The notes: generated by a model not told the origin, from the letters alone. A stretch of 64,000 bases of DNA from an uncultured bacterium (GCA_903826575.1 CAIKEU010000106.1:1-64000); one strand, 5' to 3'; positions 36,119 through 45,350 are shown, numbered from the stretch's first letter. Program-made: numbers and translations.

Positions 36119-36259
36119 CCCCTAGACAGTCGCACATGTAGGTAGGCGAGCGCATCTCGTCGCAGGTTTTGTGTCTGGCTCGCGCATCGGGGCCGTGGTT
36201 ACTCTCGGGCTGATCGGTGCTGGACCTGCCAGCGGATCATCACGCACGCGTTGACGCGT

Positions 36260-36664
36260 GTGCCACCATCAGGTGTGCCGATTCTTAATGTCGCCGACGA
36301 CACATTCATCGTTGGTGATCCGCGGGTCGTCGCGCGACTGGTCAATGATCCGATTCGCCATCAACTCTGGTGGCCACAGTTATCGTTGAATGTCAGCCGC
36401 GACCGTGGCCGGGTGGGTGTTGAGTGGACGGTCAACGGGGTGTGGGCCGGCCAATCCTGGGTCGGTTCGATGGAGATGTGGCTTGAGCCGGTACTCGACG
36501 GCGTAGTGCTCCACCACTATGTGCGTCTCGATCCCGTTGGGCGGTCGTTAACCGACAAGCAGGTGGCTGCGCTCAACGTGACCTATGCGACGGACTGGAA
36601 ACGGCATGTATTTGCCCTCAAGGATGCGGTTGAATCCACGCGCTCTGTCGGTGCGGAGTCTTAA
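36260..36664 (+). CDS. SRPBCC-like small protein
   Basis: About 135 residues (ADDTFIVGDPRVVARLVNDPIRHQLWWPQLSLNV... VEWTVNGVWAGQSWVGSMEMWLEPVLDGVVLHHYVRLD... WKRHVFALKDAVE). The order of strands, a mid-chain tryptophan-rich sheet and a long C-terminal helix suggests the START/polyketide-cyclase-like fold. Start uncertain: TTG 36251, GTG 36260 and GTG 36275 are all in frame and none has a good ribosome site. Fourteen bases before the zinc-ribbon gene in the same orientation, with a second SRPBCC protein 1.6 kb downstream. Confidence 0.65.
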   Translation: MPPSGVPILNVADDTFIVGDPRVVARLVNDPIRHQLWWPQLSLNVSRDRGRVGVEWTVNGVWAGQSWVGSMEMWLEPVLDGVVLHHYVRLDPVGRSLTDKQVAALNVTYATDWKRHVFALKDAVESTRSVGAES

Positions 36665-36695
36665 GTCAGCATCATGATTGGCCGATAGACATCGT

Positions 36696-37292
36696 GTGGC
36701 GGATAAGTATCGGTGTCCCAATTGCAACGCAGTGATTCCACAGGGTGCTGCATGGTGCTCATTGTGTCTGACCGATGTTCGCCCGGACCCAGCTACGCCA
36801 TTGCCGCAGTCGTTGACTCTGGTGGGTGGTGGTGCCCCGAGTGCGTCCACCGCCGCGAGCGGCCTTAGAAAAGCGACCTCATCGTCGGCGTCTGGAAGTT
36901 CGAGACGGGGTACGCTGCTGAGCCGCGAAACGCGGGCGCGTCCAACCGGTCGTCACAGTTCGGGATCAGCGCGCCCGGTCTCGTCGCCCGTCGATGCATC
37001 TCGGCCAGATTTGTTGCCGGCGGATTTCTCCGCTGCAGGGCCGATCAAGACCTCCGACTCGGCGGTAGGTGGCGCGGTGACTGCTCAGTCGCCGGTGTCG
37101 TCGCAGATCTCGCCCGAGACTGAGCGATGGGCGCAACAGGTTCTCACCGAACTTCGACATGCTGAACCCGGTTTGATGGATCCGCAGACGGCGCCTGGTG
37201 GCAAGTGGGGAATGGCCGCCATTGGAACGACAGGAGTCATCGTCGTGCTGCTCGTTGTTTATACGGTGCTGGGATTCATCATCGGTCGATAG
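36696..37292 (+). CDS. Zinc-ribbon protein with C-terminal membrane anchor
   Basis: About 198 residues. An N-terminal zinc ribbon, CPNCNAVIPQGAAWCSLC, gives two CxxC knuckles. A long Ser/Ala/Arg-rich disordered linker follows. A short helix region (ERWAQQVLTELRHAEPG) precedes one C-terminal membrane helix (IGTTGVIVVLLVVYTVLGFIIG). The ribbon would face the cytoplasm. I take GTG 36696 over TTG 36678. Function unknown. Confidence 0.65.
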   Translation: MADKYRCPNCNAVIPQGAAWCSLCLTDVRPDPATPLPQSLTLVGGGAPSASTAASGLRKATSSSASGSSRRGTLLSRETRARPTGRHSSGSARPVSSPVDASRPDLLPADFSAAGPIKTSDSAVGGAVTAQSPVSSQISPETERWAQQVLTELRHAEPGLMDPQTAPGGKWGMAAIGTTGVIVVLLVVYTVLGFIIGR

Positions 37293-37381
37293 AGCCTCAT
37301 GAGTGCGAGCCTTCGTGAGCTCGAGCCGTGTGCGGCGGAGTTCAGAACGCGCAGATCGCAGTGATTGTTTAGGGTCATGGT

Positions 37382-38161
37382 GTGCGACTTAATTTCGTAA
37401 GCGATGTTCACGGAAGCGTCGAGGAGCTACGTTCCAGTGCCGATGGTGCTGACGCCGTGGTGTGCCTGGGCGACTTTGTCCTGTTCATCGATTATGCCGA
37501 TCCCGGCAAAGGCATTTTTGGTTCGCTGTTTGGTGCCGAGAACACGCGGCGGTACATCGCTCTTCGGACGGCTGGCAATTTTGATGACGCCCGCGCGTGG
37601 TCTCATCAACTCTGGACGGACGTGATCGAGCGGGAAGGTGTCTCCCGTTCAGAACTTGTCGATCGGATGATTAAAGAGCAATACCAGGAATTGTTTGCTG
37701 CCTTGCCTACTCCCGCGTACTTGACCTACGGCAACGTTGACGTGCCAGATTTTTGGTCGCCGTACCTTCGCGAGGGGCACACGGTTTTGGACGCTCAGAC
37801 CATCGACCTCGACGGGCTGCGATTCGGCTTCGTTGGTGGTGGTTTGGTATCACCGATGCGCACGCCGTATGAACTGGACGAACAAACATTCGCAGAACAT
37901 GTGGCCGCGTTGGGTCCGGTTGACGTGCTGTGTTCGCATATCCCACCGGCCGTTCCGGAACTTCTCTACGACACGGTGGCGCGTCGATTCGAGCATGGCA
38001 GTGTCGCGTTGGCCGAGTACATCCGCGATGTGCAGCCCCGCTATTCGGTCTTTGGGCATGTGCATCAGCCGCTCGCGCAGAGAGTGCGCATCGGTCGCAC
38101 AGAGTGTGTGAACGTTGGGCACTTTCGAGGTGGAGCTAAGCCATTCTCGTTAGCGTGGTAA
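37382..38161 (+). CDS. Calcineurin-like metallophosphoesterase
   Basis: 259 residues with the metal-binding series SDVHGS (start), VCLGDFV, TYGNVDVPDF, CSHIPPA and FGHVHQPL; together these supply the Asp, His and Asn ligands of a dinuclear metallophosphatase. The N-terminal half has an insertion (YADPGKGIFGSLFGAENTRRY) that may shape the substrate pocket. GTG start. It could be a nucleotide phosphodiesterase or a protein phosphatase; sequence alone cannot tell. Confidence 0.88.
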   Translation: MRLNFVSDVHGSVEELRSSADGADAVVCLGDFVLFIDYADPGKGIFGSLFGAENTRRYIALRTAGNFDDARAWSHQLWTDVIEREGVSRSELVDRMIKEQYQELFAALPTPAYLTYGNVDVPDFWSPYLREGHTVLDAQTIDLDGLRFGFVGGGLVSPMRTPYELDEQTFAEHVAALGPVDVLCSHIPPAVPELLYDTVARRFEHGSVALAEYIRDVQPRYSVFGHVHQPLAQRVRIGRTECVNVGHFRGGAKPFSLAW

Positions 38162-38244
38162 GCCGGTCCAGTTGCGGTCACGCTGCATGGGCGATGGTCC
38201 GTGCACATCTCGTCCAGAGACAATTGAGGGAGTAGGGTCACGTT

Positions 38245-38685
38245 ATGGCTGAGCGCACCGAATCGAGCATCGTGATCAACGCACCCGCCGATCGCGTCAT
38301 GGATGTGATCGCTGATGTGTTGGCGTACCCCGAGTGGAGCGAGGGGGTTCGTAGTGTCGAGATTCTCACCACGTACGAGGATCTGCGCCCGGCCGACGTC
38401 GTTTTTGTGGTCGACGCGGGAGCCATCAAAGATACGTACCAATTGGAGTACGACTGGACGTCCGATAACCGCGTCGTTACCTGGACGTTGACGTCGGGTG
38501 AAATGCTCAAAGCGATGGATGGGGCGTATCGCCTCACGGAAAACGGTCCATCGGCTACAACGGTTGTTTATCAGCTCTCTGTTGACGTGAGCATTCCCAT
38601 GATTGGCATGATTCGTCGCAAAGCGGAGAAGGTGATTGTGGACACCGCGCTCAAGGGTCTTAAGGAGCGGGTGGAAAAGTCATGA
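38245..38685 (+). CDS. SRPBCC family protein (mycobacterial Rv2185c/TB16.3 type)
   Basis: 146 residues beginning MAERTESSIVINAPADRVMDVIADVLAYPEWSEGVRSVEIL, typical of START-like ligand-binding proteins, and ending with the long amphipathic helix VIVDTALKGLKERVEKS. It resembles the conserved mycobacterial protein TB16.3 from the syntenic region. A hydrophobic ligand is expected but not identified. ATGA overlap with the next gene. Confidence 0.87.
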   Translation: MAERTESSIVINAPADRVMDVIADVLAYPEWSEGVRSVEILTTYEDLRPADVVFVVDAGAIKDTYQLEYDWTSDNRVVTWTLTSGEMLKAMDGAYRLTENGPSATTVVYQLSVDVSIPMIGMIRRKAEKVIVDTALKGLKERVEKS

Positions 38686-39038
38686 CGGAGTCCCCGCTAT
38701 CTGGAGATGACATCTCGAAGGCCATCACGACGGCCCAAGAATGGCTCCGCACTCAGGCCCCCCACCTGGCGCCTGTTGACGCGCAAGGGGAGACCTGTCC
38801 GTGTCCGCTGTGCAAAGTTGTGGCCACTGTTCGCGATATAGATCCGGAGTCAGCCGCAACGTGGGTGAACACCGCCTTTGCGGCCTTCACCTCGACGCTT
38901 GCGTCCTACACGGCGTCGTCCCCATCGGCGGCGAACACTGCTGATGATGGTGCGGGAGGTTCGACCACGCCACCCCGTACACTCGTGGAAGATCTCCGCA
39001 CACCGCAAGACGACGATCCCGATGGCTTTGCACAATGA
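38682..39038 (+). CDS. Small acidic protein with Cys-rich motif, function unknown
   Basis: 118 residues. The first half has DISKAITTAQEWLRTQAPHLAP and then GETCPCPLCKVVATVRD, where CPCPLC offers three cysteines; the second half is low-complexity Ala/Ser/Thr/Asp. It is translationally coupled (ATGA) to the SRPBCC gene and precedes glucokinase, a context in which Streptomyces also carries a small uncharacterised protein (perhaps the DUF5304 family; not checked). Confidence 0.68.
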   Translation: MTESPLSGDDISKAITTAQEWLRTQAPHLAPVDAQGETCPCPLCKVVATVRDIDPESAATWVNTAFAAFTSTLASYTASSPSAANTADDGAGGSTTPPRTLVEDLRTPQDDDPDGFAQ

Positions 39039-39157
39039 CGTGTTCCGCCGCGCGGACACATGCGTCCGGAAGCGTTAGTCGGCATGTCGAGGTCGCTAGA
39101 TAATCGGCACAATGACGTGCGGATAGCCCGCTTTCGTGGATCGGATTGGCAAAGCAC

Positions 39158-40123
39158 ATGTCCGTCTCTATTGGTGTTGACATTGGCGGTACGAAAATTG
39201 CCGCCGGGCTCGTAGACGATGCCGGGGTAATCGTTGAGCGGGTCCGCAAAGATACGCCGGCTCGTTCCTTCGACGGCGTTGTCGAAGCGATTGCGTTGGC
39301 ATGTGCTGATTTGGTCTCGTACGCGCAGGCCAATGGGCTCGAGCTCGTCGAGGCGGTCGGCATGGGCGCCGCTGGCCTTGTTGATGAAACAGCATCCATC
39401 GTCCGCTTTGCGCCGAATCTGGGCTGGACTGAGGCGCCCCTTGGCCCGAGAGTTTCAGAAGCTAGCGGACTTCCGGCTACCGTCGAAAACGATGCGACAG
39501 CGGCGGCGTGGGGTGAGTTTCGGTTTGGAGCCGGGCGAGGTGCGCAATCACTCGTCGCAGTGACTGTAGGCACCGGAATTGGTGGCGGGATCATCAACGC
39601 AGGTGAACCGCTGCGCGGCGCATTCGGGATGGCCGCGGAGTTTGGTCACATCATTCAGGTACCTGAGGGTCGACCCTGTGGATGTGAACGCAAGGGCTGC
39701 TGGGAGCAGTACGGCAGCGGAAGTGCTTTGCTGCGCGAAGCCAGGGATTTGGCTCACGAGCGTCGCTCCGAGGCGGAAATCTTGATGTCCCTCGGCGATG
39801 GCACCCCGGAGGGAGTCACCGGGGTGCACGTCTCGCAGGCCGCTGCCGCCGGAGACCCGGTTGCCTTGGAGGCCTTTCGTCGCGTCGGCCACGCGCTTGG
39901 TCGTGGAATGGCTGATTTGACCGCGATTATGGATCCGGACCTTTACGTGCTCGGTGGTGGTGTTTCTGAAGCGGGCAGGATCTTGCTCAACCCCGTCATC
40001 GACTCTTATCAGGCGGCCGTTGTCGCGCGCGCCTACCGTCCGTCGGCAACCATCTTGCTTGCGGAACTGTCTAATGATGCCGGCCTCATCGGTGCGGCGG
40101 ACCTCGCCCGGCGCCTGGTGTAG
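39158..40123 (+). CDS. glkA: ROK-family glucokinase
   Basis: Phosphorylates glucose and in streptomycetes also serves carbon catabolite repression. 321 residues with the phosphate motif VDIGGTKIAAGLVDDAG, ENDATAAAWGEFRFGAGRG, the sugar motif TVGTGIGGGIINAG, EFGHI and the ROK zinc/cys motif CGCERKGCWEQYGSG; VLGGGVSEAG is the adenosine motif. Track start TTG 39146 rejected for ATG 39158. No N-terminal HTH, so an enzyme and not a ROK repressor. Confidence 0.93.
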   Translation: MSVSIGVDIGGTKIAAGLVDDAGVIVERVRKDTPARSFDGVVEAIALACADLVSYAQANGLELVEAVGMGAAGLVDETASIVRFAPNLGWTEAPLGPRVSEASGLPATVENDATAAAWGEFRFGAGRGAQSLVAVTVGTGIGGGIINAGEPLRGAFGMAAEFGHIIQVPEGRPCGCERKGCWEQYGSGSALLREARDLAHERRSEAEILMSLGDGTPEGVTGVHVSQAAAAGDPVALEAFRRVGHALGRGMADLTAIMDPDLYVLGGGVSEAGRILLNPVIDSYQAAVVARAYRPSATILLAELSNDAGLIGAADLARRLV

Positions 40124-40185
40124 TCGCACTCGTCGACATCCCGGCACTGCGCTGGCGGGGTGGTCGGCGTGACCGGCACTGTTTC

Positions 40186-40959
40186 CTAAACGACGGCTCC
40201 GTCGTCCCAACTGTCAGGCTTACGATCGCGCATCCTCGCGACCAGGGTTACGAAGCCGCCAAGGAAGGCCGCGATCGCTAACAGAACGATCCACGGTTCG
40301 AGAGTAAAGCCGAGCATGGTTGCAATCAGGATCAGGCCAGGACCACCGAGCAGGGCTCCCCACGCGAGGCGAGTGATGGGATCGGTCTCGGGTAGCGGCG
40401 GCGGGGCGGGCGGTTCGAAATGCCCGTCGTCTTCGACCAACTCGTAATCGCGGGGGCCACTGGACTGACGCAGGAGGCGTTCGGTGGGATCTGGGTCTGC
40501 TGGCGCGGGTTGTTGGTCGGAGTCTTCGCGAACCGACCAGCGGGGTATTGGGTCGTCAGTGGTATTGCTGAAGCCAGAAACGATGTCCTGAAAGAGTGCG
40601 TCGACATCAGCGTCAGGCAGTTCGCGTTGACGGTCGATCGACTTCATGTCTGACGCGTCTGCCCGCATCGCGGCGTCTGCATGGAAATCAGAGCGCAGGG
40701 ATGGCAAGGCACGGGCCACGACGACATGGGCACGCGCGAGTTGCGCAAAATCTACGTGGATTCGCTCGGTTGGTCGATCTGGGGGAATCGTGTCTCGTGC
40801 CAGGCCGGGATCACCGGCTACGGGTGCGGCGATGGCGGTGATTTCCGCGTCACGTAAAAGCTCGAGCACATGGTCTGCGACGGGGGGGTCGACGTCCACT
40901 AGCGCGGCATAGCGAGCGACCTCAGGCAAGCCATTGTCGCGGCCGTTCGGTGCACTCAT
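40186..40959 (-). CDS. Conserved protein with C-terminal membrane hairpin, function unknown
   Basis: 257 residues. The N-terminal part (ARYAALVDVDPPVADHVLELLRDAEITAIAAPV, about 15-50) reads like an alpha/beta domain of the kind that senses or transfers signals; the middle is acidic and Pro-rich; the C-terminus has two helices (LAWGALLGGPGLILIATMLGF, PWIVLLAIAAFLGGFVTLVARM) and ends RDRKPDSWDDGAVV, a tail pattern seen in actinobacterial proteins next to glucokinase. The 62-bp convergent gap with glkA shows no good terminator. Confidence 0.72.
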   Translation of the reverse strand: MSAPNGRDNGLPEVARYAALVDVDPPVADHVLELLRDAEITAIAAPVAGDPGLARDTIPPDRPTERIHVDFAQLARAHVVVARALPSLRSDFHADAAMRADASDMKSIDRQRELPDADVDALFQDIVSGFSNTTDDPIPRWSVREDSDQQPAPADPDPTERLLRQSSGPRDYELVEDDGHFEPPAPPPLPETDPITRLAWGALLGGPGLILIATMLGFTLEPWIVLLAIAAFLGGFVTLVARMRDRKPDSWDDGAVV

Positions 40960-40969
40960 GGTCTAAGTG

Positions 40970-41770
40970 TCACCCAGATGTGGTCGAACGTGCGACTCGG
41001 TTGATGAAGTCCACACTTGTGCTGAAAACTAGCGGAGCGTCATTGTCCAGTGTCGCTACGTGATAACTGTTTTCAAGCCAGATCTCGGTTCGATCTGCGC
41101 TCGAGATGTGGTTGAGAATCCACTCCGAGTTACTTGGCTCGACAACATGATCAACCCGACTGTGCAGGACCAAGGCGGGCGATGTCACGCGGGCGATGTC
41201 TGTCTTGATAGTCGCCCATGCTTGCTGCAGTGAGTAAACCGCGTGGAGGGGGAGTTTTGAGTAGCCGCCTTCGTCGACCCCCACCTTCTTCGTGTCGTTG
41301 ATGATCCCTGGAAAGGCTTTAACGATGTGCCGGACGACCGGCAGCAGGTGCCGGTCCCAGCGCTCGGTGTGAACAGCAGGGTTGACCAAGATCAGCCCAG
41401 CGACATCGCCTGGCCGCTGCTCAGCTAGGCGCAGGGTCAGTGAGCCACCCATAGATAGACCGGCGACGAACACCTGCTCGCAGCGATTCACCAGGTCTGT
41501 CAGCGCGAGATCGACCTCGCTGTACCAATCTTCCCAGCGGGTCACTGCCATGTCTTCCCATCGGGTTCCGTGCCCTGGCAGGCGTGGCAGCTCAACGCTG
41601 AACCCAGCGGCCGCCAAATGCTCAGCCCACGGCCGCATCGACACCGGCGATCCGGTGAATCCATGGATGACCAGTACGCCGATGGGGCCGCCTTGGTGTG
41701 AGTAAGCTTGCGCGCCGGGCATTACAGGCATCGGTTCTCCAGTTTGCTCAGGCGCAAGTGCTGCGCTCAC
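40970..41770 (-). CDS. Carboxylesterase/monoacylglycerol lipase-like alpha/beta hydrolase
   Basis: 266 residues with the oxyanion HGFTGSPVSMRPWAEHLAAAGFSVELPRLPGHGT, nucleophile Ser in AGLSMGGSLTLRLAE, acid in VLHSRVDHVVEPSNSE and catalytic His in LENSYHVATLDND. It resembles the Geobacillus Est30 carboxylesterase group. No signal peptide. It may belong with the next gene (10-bp gap) on the same strand. Physiological ester unknown; the lipid acyltransferase gene is divergent. Confidence 0.88.
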   Translation of the reverse strand: MSAALAPEQTGEPMPVMPGAQAYSHQGGPIGVLVIHGFTGSPVSMRPWAEHLAAAGFSVELPRLPGHGTRWEDMAVTRWEDWYSEVDLALTDLVNRCEQVFVAGLSMGGSLTLRLAEQRPGDVAGLILVNPAVHTERWDRHLLPVVRHIVKAFPGIINDTKKVGVDEGGYSKLPLHAVYSLQQAWATIKTDIARVTSPALVLHSRVDHVVEPSNSEWILNHISSADRTEIWLENSYHVATLDNDAPLVFSTSVDFINRVARSTTSG

Positions 41771-41944
41771 GCTGACAGATGGTTCGTGATTGAGTTCGTG
41801 AATCCCAGCCGTGTGGGATGTAGGGGCCGACCGGATCCTGCAGAACTGACGTTACCTCTAACACCGGGGTGCGTGTGGGGGATACTGTCAGCATTGGTCG
41901 GACGCGCGTGGTTCGCGCTGACGCACCGAAAAGATGTGACTGTG

Positions 41945-41962
41945 ACGTGGCTGCGGCCACGT
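41945..41962. repeat. Short inverted repeat upstream of the acyltransferase gene
   Basis: ACGTGGC-tgcg-GCCACGT, 38 bp before the ATG. It may be an operator or leader hairpin. The rest of the 229-bp divergent spacer shows nothing recognisable. Confidence 0.4.
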
Positions 41963-41999
41963 GGTCGTAATACGAGTTGTTCGCTCAGGAGGTGACGGC

Positions 42000-42740
42000 A
42001 TGTTCTATTGGTTGTGCAAGTACGTGCTGATCGGCCCGTGGCTTCGGCTCCTCTTCCGTCCACAGGTCACTGGTCTCGAGCATCTACCGGTGGACGGCCC
42101 AGCGATTTTGGCCAGCAACCACCTGTCATTTTCCGACTCGATCTTTCTTCCTCTCGTTGTCAAGCGACACATCACCTTTTTGGCCAAGAGCGACTACTTC
42201 AACACCCCGGGGATCAAAGGGTGGGCGACGAAGTTATTCATGTCGGCCGCAGGGCAAGTGCCCGTGGATCGCTCGGGGGGGCGAGCGTCAGAGGCGGCGA
42301 TCACTACCGGTGTTCGCATCTTGAATCAGGGGGAACTCCTCGGTATCTACCCGGAGGGCACGCGATCACCAGATGGTCGGCTCTATCGAGGCAAGACCGG
42401 CGTTGCTCGGATGGCACTCGAGGCAAAGGTCCCGGTAATCCCTGTGGCCATGATCGACACCGACAAAATCCAACCGCCAGGCCGGATTTGGCCGAAAATC
42501 ATGCGGGTGCGCATCGCAATCGGCGAACCGTTGGATTTCTCGCGGTATGAGGGGATGGAGGGTGACCGCTTCGTCCTGCGTTCCATGACGGACGAAATCA
42601 TGTACGAACTAATGCAGTTGTCGGGCCAGGAGTACGTCGACATGTATGCGACGAAGGCCAAGTCGATCCTCGCCGAGGCTGCCGTTGCGCCCGCGCCAAC
42701 GGCGCCCGTAGAGCAGGCGGCGAGCGCACCAGCGGCCTGA
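42000..42740 (+). CDS. 1-acyl-sn-glycerol-3-phosphate acyltransferase (PlsC family)
   Basis: Makes phosphatidic acid by acylating lysophosphatidic acid at the membrane. 246 residues with the HX4D catalytic motif NHLSFSDS (H41, D46), KSDYFNTPGIKGWATKLFMSAAGQVPVDRSGG, the glycerol-phosphate motif YPEGTRSPDGRLYRGKTGVARMA and a late VPVIPVAMI motif. AGGAGGTGACGGCATG fixes the start. An Ala/Pro tail closes the protein. Convergent with glycerol kinase, so glycerol entry and phospholipid synthesis are neighbours. Confidence 0.92.
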   Translation: MFYWLCKYVLIGPWLRLLFRPQVTGLEHLPVDGPAILASNHLSFSDSIFLPLVVKRHITFLAKSDYFNTPGIKGWATKLFMSAAGQVPVDRSGGRASEAAITTGVRILNQGELLGIYPEGTRSPDGRLYRGKTGVARMALEAKVPVIPVAMIDTDKIQPPGRIWPKIMRVRIAIGEPLDFSRYEGMEGDRFVLRSMTDEIMYELMQLSGQEYVDMYATKAKSILAEAAVAPAPTAPVEQAASAPAA

Positions 42741-42789
42741 TTCGGTGCCGATGGCATGACGTACGCGGCCGGCGCGCAATGACGCTGAG

Positions 42790-44274
42790 TTAGAGAACCG
42801 CCCAACCCTTGGCTCGTTCAACTGCTGCGCGCCACCGCTGATGCGCTCGTTCGTCTCGTTGGCCCGGTTCAAAGCGGGCAGCGCCTTGAACGAGTTCTGC
42901 GATCGACGCGCGGTCGGGCCAAAATCCTGTGCCGAGACCGGCTAGAAATGCCGCGCCGAGACCTGTGGTCTCAAGGGCTCTGGCACGAATGACGGGAACG
43001 CCGAGGGTAGTTGCCTGCGTTTGGCACAGGAAATCGTTCGCCGCAGCACCTCCGTCCACTTTCAAAGCGGGTAGTGTCACGTCTCCCTCCTTGATCATCA
43101 AGGCGACGACGTCTGCGACCTCATAGGTGATCGCTTCAAGGGTTGCCCGAACAATGTGGGCGCGTGTGGTGCCGCGGGTAAGCCCGAGGATGGTGCCGCG
43201 TGCGTGCGGATCCCAATCTGGGGCGCCCAAGCCGGTCAATGCGGGCACGAAAACCACCCCGCCGCTGTCAGTGACACTCCGCGCCAGCGATTCTGTGTCG
43301 GCTGCTGACTCGATGATTCCGAGGCCGTCACGCAGCCATTGAATCGCGGCTCCGGTCACAAAAACTGCGCCCTCGAGGGCATACGTCAACGTGCCATCTG
43401 GCTCTTGCCACGCGACGGTGGTGAGGAGTCCAGTTGATGATTCGACGGCCTGGCTTCCAGTATTAACGAGGACAAATGAGCCGGTGCCGTACGTGCATTT
43501 GCTGCTGCCCAGTTCGAAGCATGCCTGACCGAAGAGTGCGGACTGCTGGTCACCGGCAATACCTGCAATGGGGAGGTCAAGGCCGGCGCACGCGTCTGGG
43601 TCTGTCCGAGCCACGACGCCGTAGGACGGAACAACTTTTGGCAAGCAGTCGACGGGAACCTTGAACAGGTCGCACAGTTCTTGACTCCACGAACCTCGAT
43701 GGATGTCATAAAGCAGGGTTCGTGAGGCATTCGATGCATCGGTCACATGTGCCGCACCGCTAGACATGCGGGCGATCAAATATGAGTCGACGGTTCCCAC
43801 AGCTGTCTTACCGGAGATGACGTCGGCCCAGATGGTCGATTCGTTGAGCCAGAGCCAACTCAACTTCGTTGCGCTGAAATATGGGTCGAGCCTAAGCCCC
43901 GTCAGCTCGGCAACTCTCGGCTCATGGCCGTCGGCGCGTAGCTGATCGCAGATACCTGCTGTTCGTCGGTCCTGCCACACGATCGCGCGTCGCGGTGAGG
44001 CGAGAGAGTGTCGATCCCACAGAACGATCGTTTCACGTTGATTTGTGATTCCGACGGCAGTGGGTGGGTCACAGTCAGCGGGCAAAGTGTCTAGCGCGGT
44101 TTTCATTGCGACGAGGGTGGCAGCCCAAATCTCCTCAGGTTCATGCTCGACCCAGCCCTCCTGCGGAAAATGCTGGGGAAACTCCGAGTACCCACGACTC
44201 ACGATTTCGCCGTATTGGTTGACCACAAGAGCGGTGACGCCGGTGGTACCGGCATCCACGGACAGAATCGTCAC
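42790..44274 (-). CDS. glpK: Glycerol kinase
   Basis: FGGY-family kinase making glycerol 3-phosphate. 494 residues with SVDAGTTGVTALVVNQYGEIVSRGYSEFPQHFPQEGWVEHEPEEIW, AVGITNQRETIVLWDR, IAGDQQSALFGQACFELGSSKCTYGTGSFVLVNTG and LKVDGGAAANDFLCQTQA. GTG start overlaps the TGA of the DUF1028 gene. No glpF or glpD is in the window. Confidence 0.95.
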   Translation of the reverse strand: MTILSVDAGTTGVTALVVNQYGEIVSRGYSEFPQHFPQEGWVEHEPEEIWAATLVAMKTALDTLPADCDPPTAVGITNQRETIVLWDRHSLASPRRAIVWQDRRTAGICDQLRADGHEPRVAELTGLRLDPYFSATKLSWLWLNESTIWADVISGKTAVGTVDSYLIARMSSGAAHVTDASNASRTLLYDIHRGSWSQELCDLFKVPVDCLPKVVPSYGVVARTDPDACAGLDLPIAGIAGDQQSALFGQACFELGSSKCTYGTGSFVLVNTGSQAVESSTGLLTTVAWQEPDGTLTYALEGAVFVTGAAIQWLRDGLGIIESAADTESLARSVTDSGGVVFVPALTGLGAPDWDPHARGTILGLTRGTTRAHIVRATLEAITYEVADVVALMIKEGDVTLPALKVDGGAAANDFLCQTQATTLGVPVIRARALETTGLGAAFLAGLGTGFWPDRASIAELVQGAARFEPGQRDERAHQRWRAAVERAKGWAVL

Positions 44275-45128
44275 GGTGCTCCGCCGGTGAGGTTGCGCAG
44301 ATGGTCAAGGACGATCGGGTCGATCTGGCCCGGGACCATTCGCTCTTCCAGATTTTCGATATCAGCCCAGATGATGAGTGCTTTCTCCACGTCATCACCT
44401 GTCCTCCCAAGGATCGAGAGTCGATCTCGGACCTCTTGCTCGGTGGCCCCCGTCAGAGGTAGGCATGCGTCGAGATCGACCGCGCCAAACAGCATGTCTC
44501 GGATCGCCATCAGCCGTTGCAATTCGGGAATCGGATCAGGGTGATCGTCAACTCGCAGGTCCACCACGACATCGCTGGTGCCGCCGTAACCGCCGTTTGG
44601 CGTGACGACGTACACGGCTGCACTTTGACGTCCGCGTGCGTCACCGCCGGCCAGATCCCCTGCACGTAGTGCATCGACGAGTCGGTGATGCATTTCGCGT
44701 CGCGGATCCGAAGCTTCCCAGGCGGCGACGACTGCGTCGACAACCTCCGGGCCGGCGAGGATGTTTCCCTGCACCGCGAATGCTGATCCTCCCGACGTTG
44801 TTCCCGCAGTGCCTCCGGCCCAGGGAACACAGTCCGATCCGGTGAACGTACTTGCGCCACCGTGGGCGTCGACAATGCCGAGTTGACGGTCGTCACGGCC
44901 TGGATCATCGCCGGTTAGCTTGGCCACCGTGGACGCTGCGTCGAGGCCTTCGCGCAGCAAAGCAAGTCCGTTGGGACGGTAGGCCAGGTTAGCCAAGGCT
45001 TGGGTGGCGATCGCTCCAGCGGCTACCTCAGCTGCCGGAACGGCTGCGCCGACGGCAAGGAATTTCGAAGCTACTGCAATGCCGAGATGTGAGCCATCTT
45101 CGGACCTGGCGACAATGGAAAAGGTCAT
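44271..45128 (-). CDS. DUF1028 family protein (Ntn-hydrolase-like)
   Basis: 285 residues beginning MTFSIVARSEDGSHLGIAVASKFLAVGAAVPAAEVAAGAIATQALANL, the DUF1028 signature, and containing WAGGTAGTTSGGSAFAVQGNIL and YGGTSDVVVDLRVDDHPDPIPELQRL. The family has an Ntn-hydrolase-like fold and unknown substrates. The C-terminal 70 residues may be an added helical domain. Coupled to glpK by GTGA. The 245-bp upstream spacer is shared with divergent pfkA. Confidence 0.9.
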   Translation of the reverse strand: MTFSIVARSEDGSHLGIAVASKFLAVGAAVPAAEVAAGAIATQALANLAYRPNGLALLREGLDAASTVAKLTGDDPGRDDRQLGIVDAHGGASTFTGSDCVPWAGGTAGTTSGGSAFAVQGNILAGPEVVDAVVAAWEASDPRREMHHRLVDALRAGDLAGGDARGRQSAAVYVVTPNGGYGGTSDVVVDLRVDDHPDPIPELQRLMAIRDMLFGAVDLDACLPLTGATEQEVRDRLSILGRTGDDVEKALIIWADIENLEERMVPGQIDPIVLDHLRNLTGGAP

Positions 45129-45320
45129 AGTCGCTGACGTTAGTACCCAGCATCGTCTTTACGCAGCAGGTTGATGTCGTCGACGTTCTCAGCAGGCCTA
45201 GACGGCGCTCCGGCCGAGGCTTTGTAAGGCACGGCTCAACACGGCATTACGCAGATCGTCCCCGACGAACGTGGCCGAATAGGGGGTCACGCAATCGTGG
45301 GGGGATCTGTACGGTTTGAT

Positions 45321-45350
45321 AGTGGTAAATGACAACGGGGTCATGCCACT
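45321..45350. repeat. Imperfect inverted repeat before pfkA
   Basis: AGTGG-taa-ATGAC-aacggg-GTCAT-g-CCACT can fold into a two-part stem 24 bases before the pfkA start codon. Operator or leader hairpin are both possible. Confidence 0.45.
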
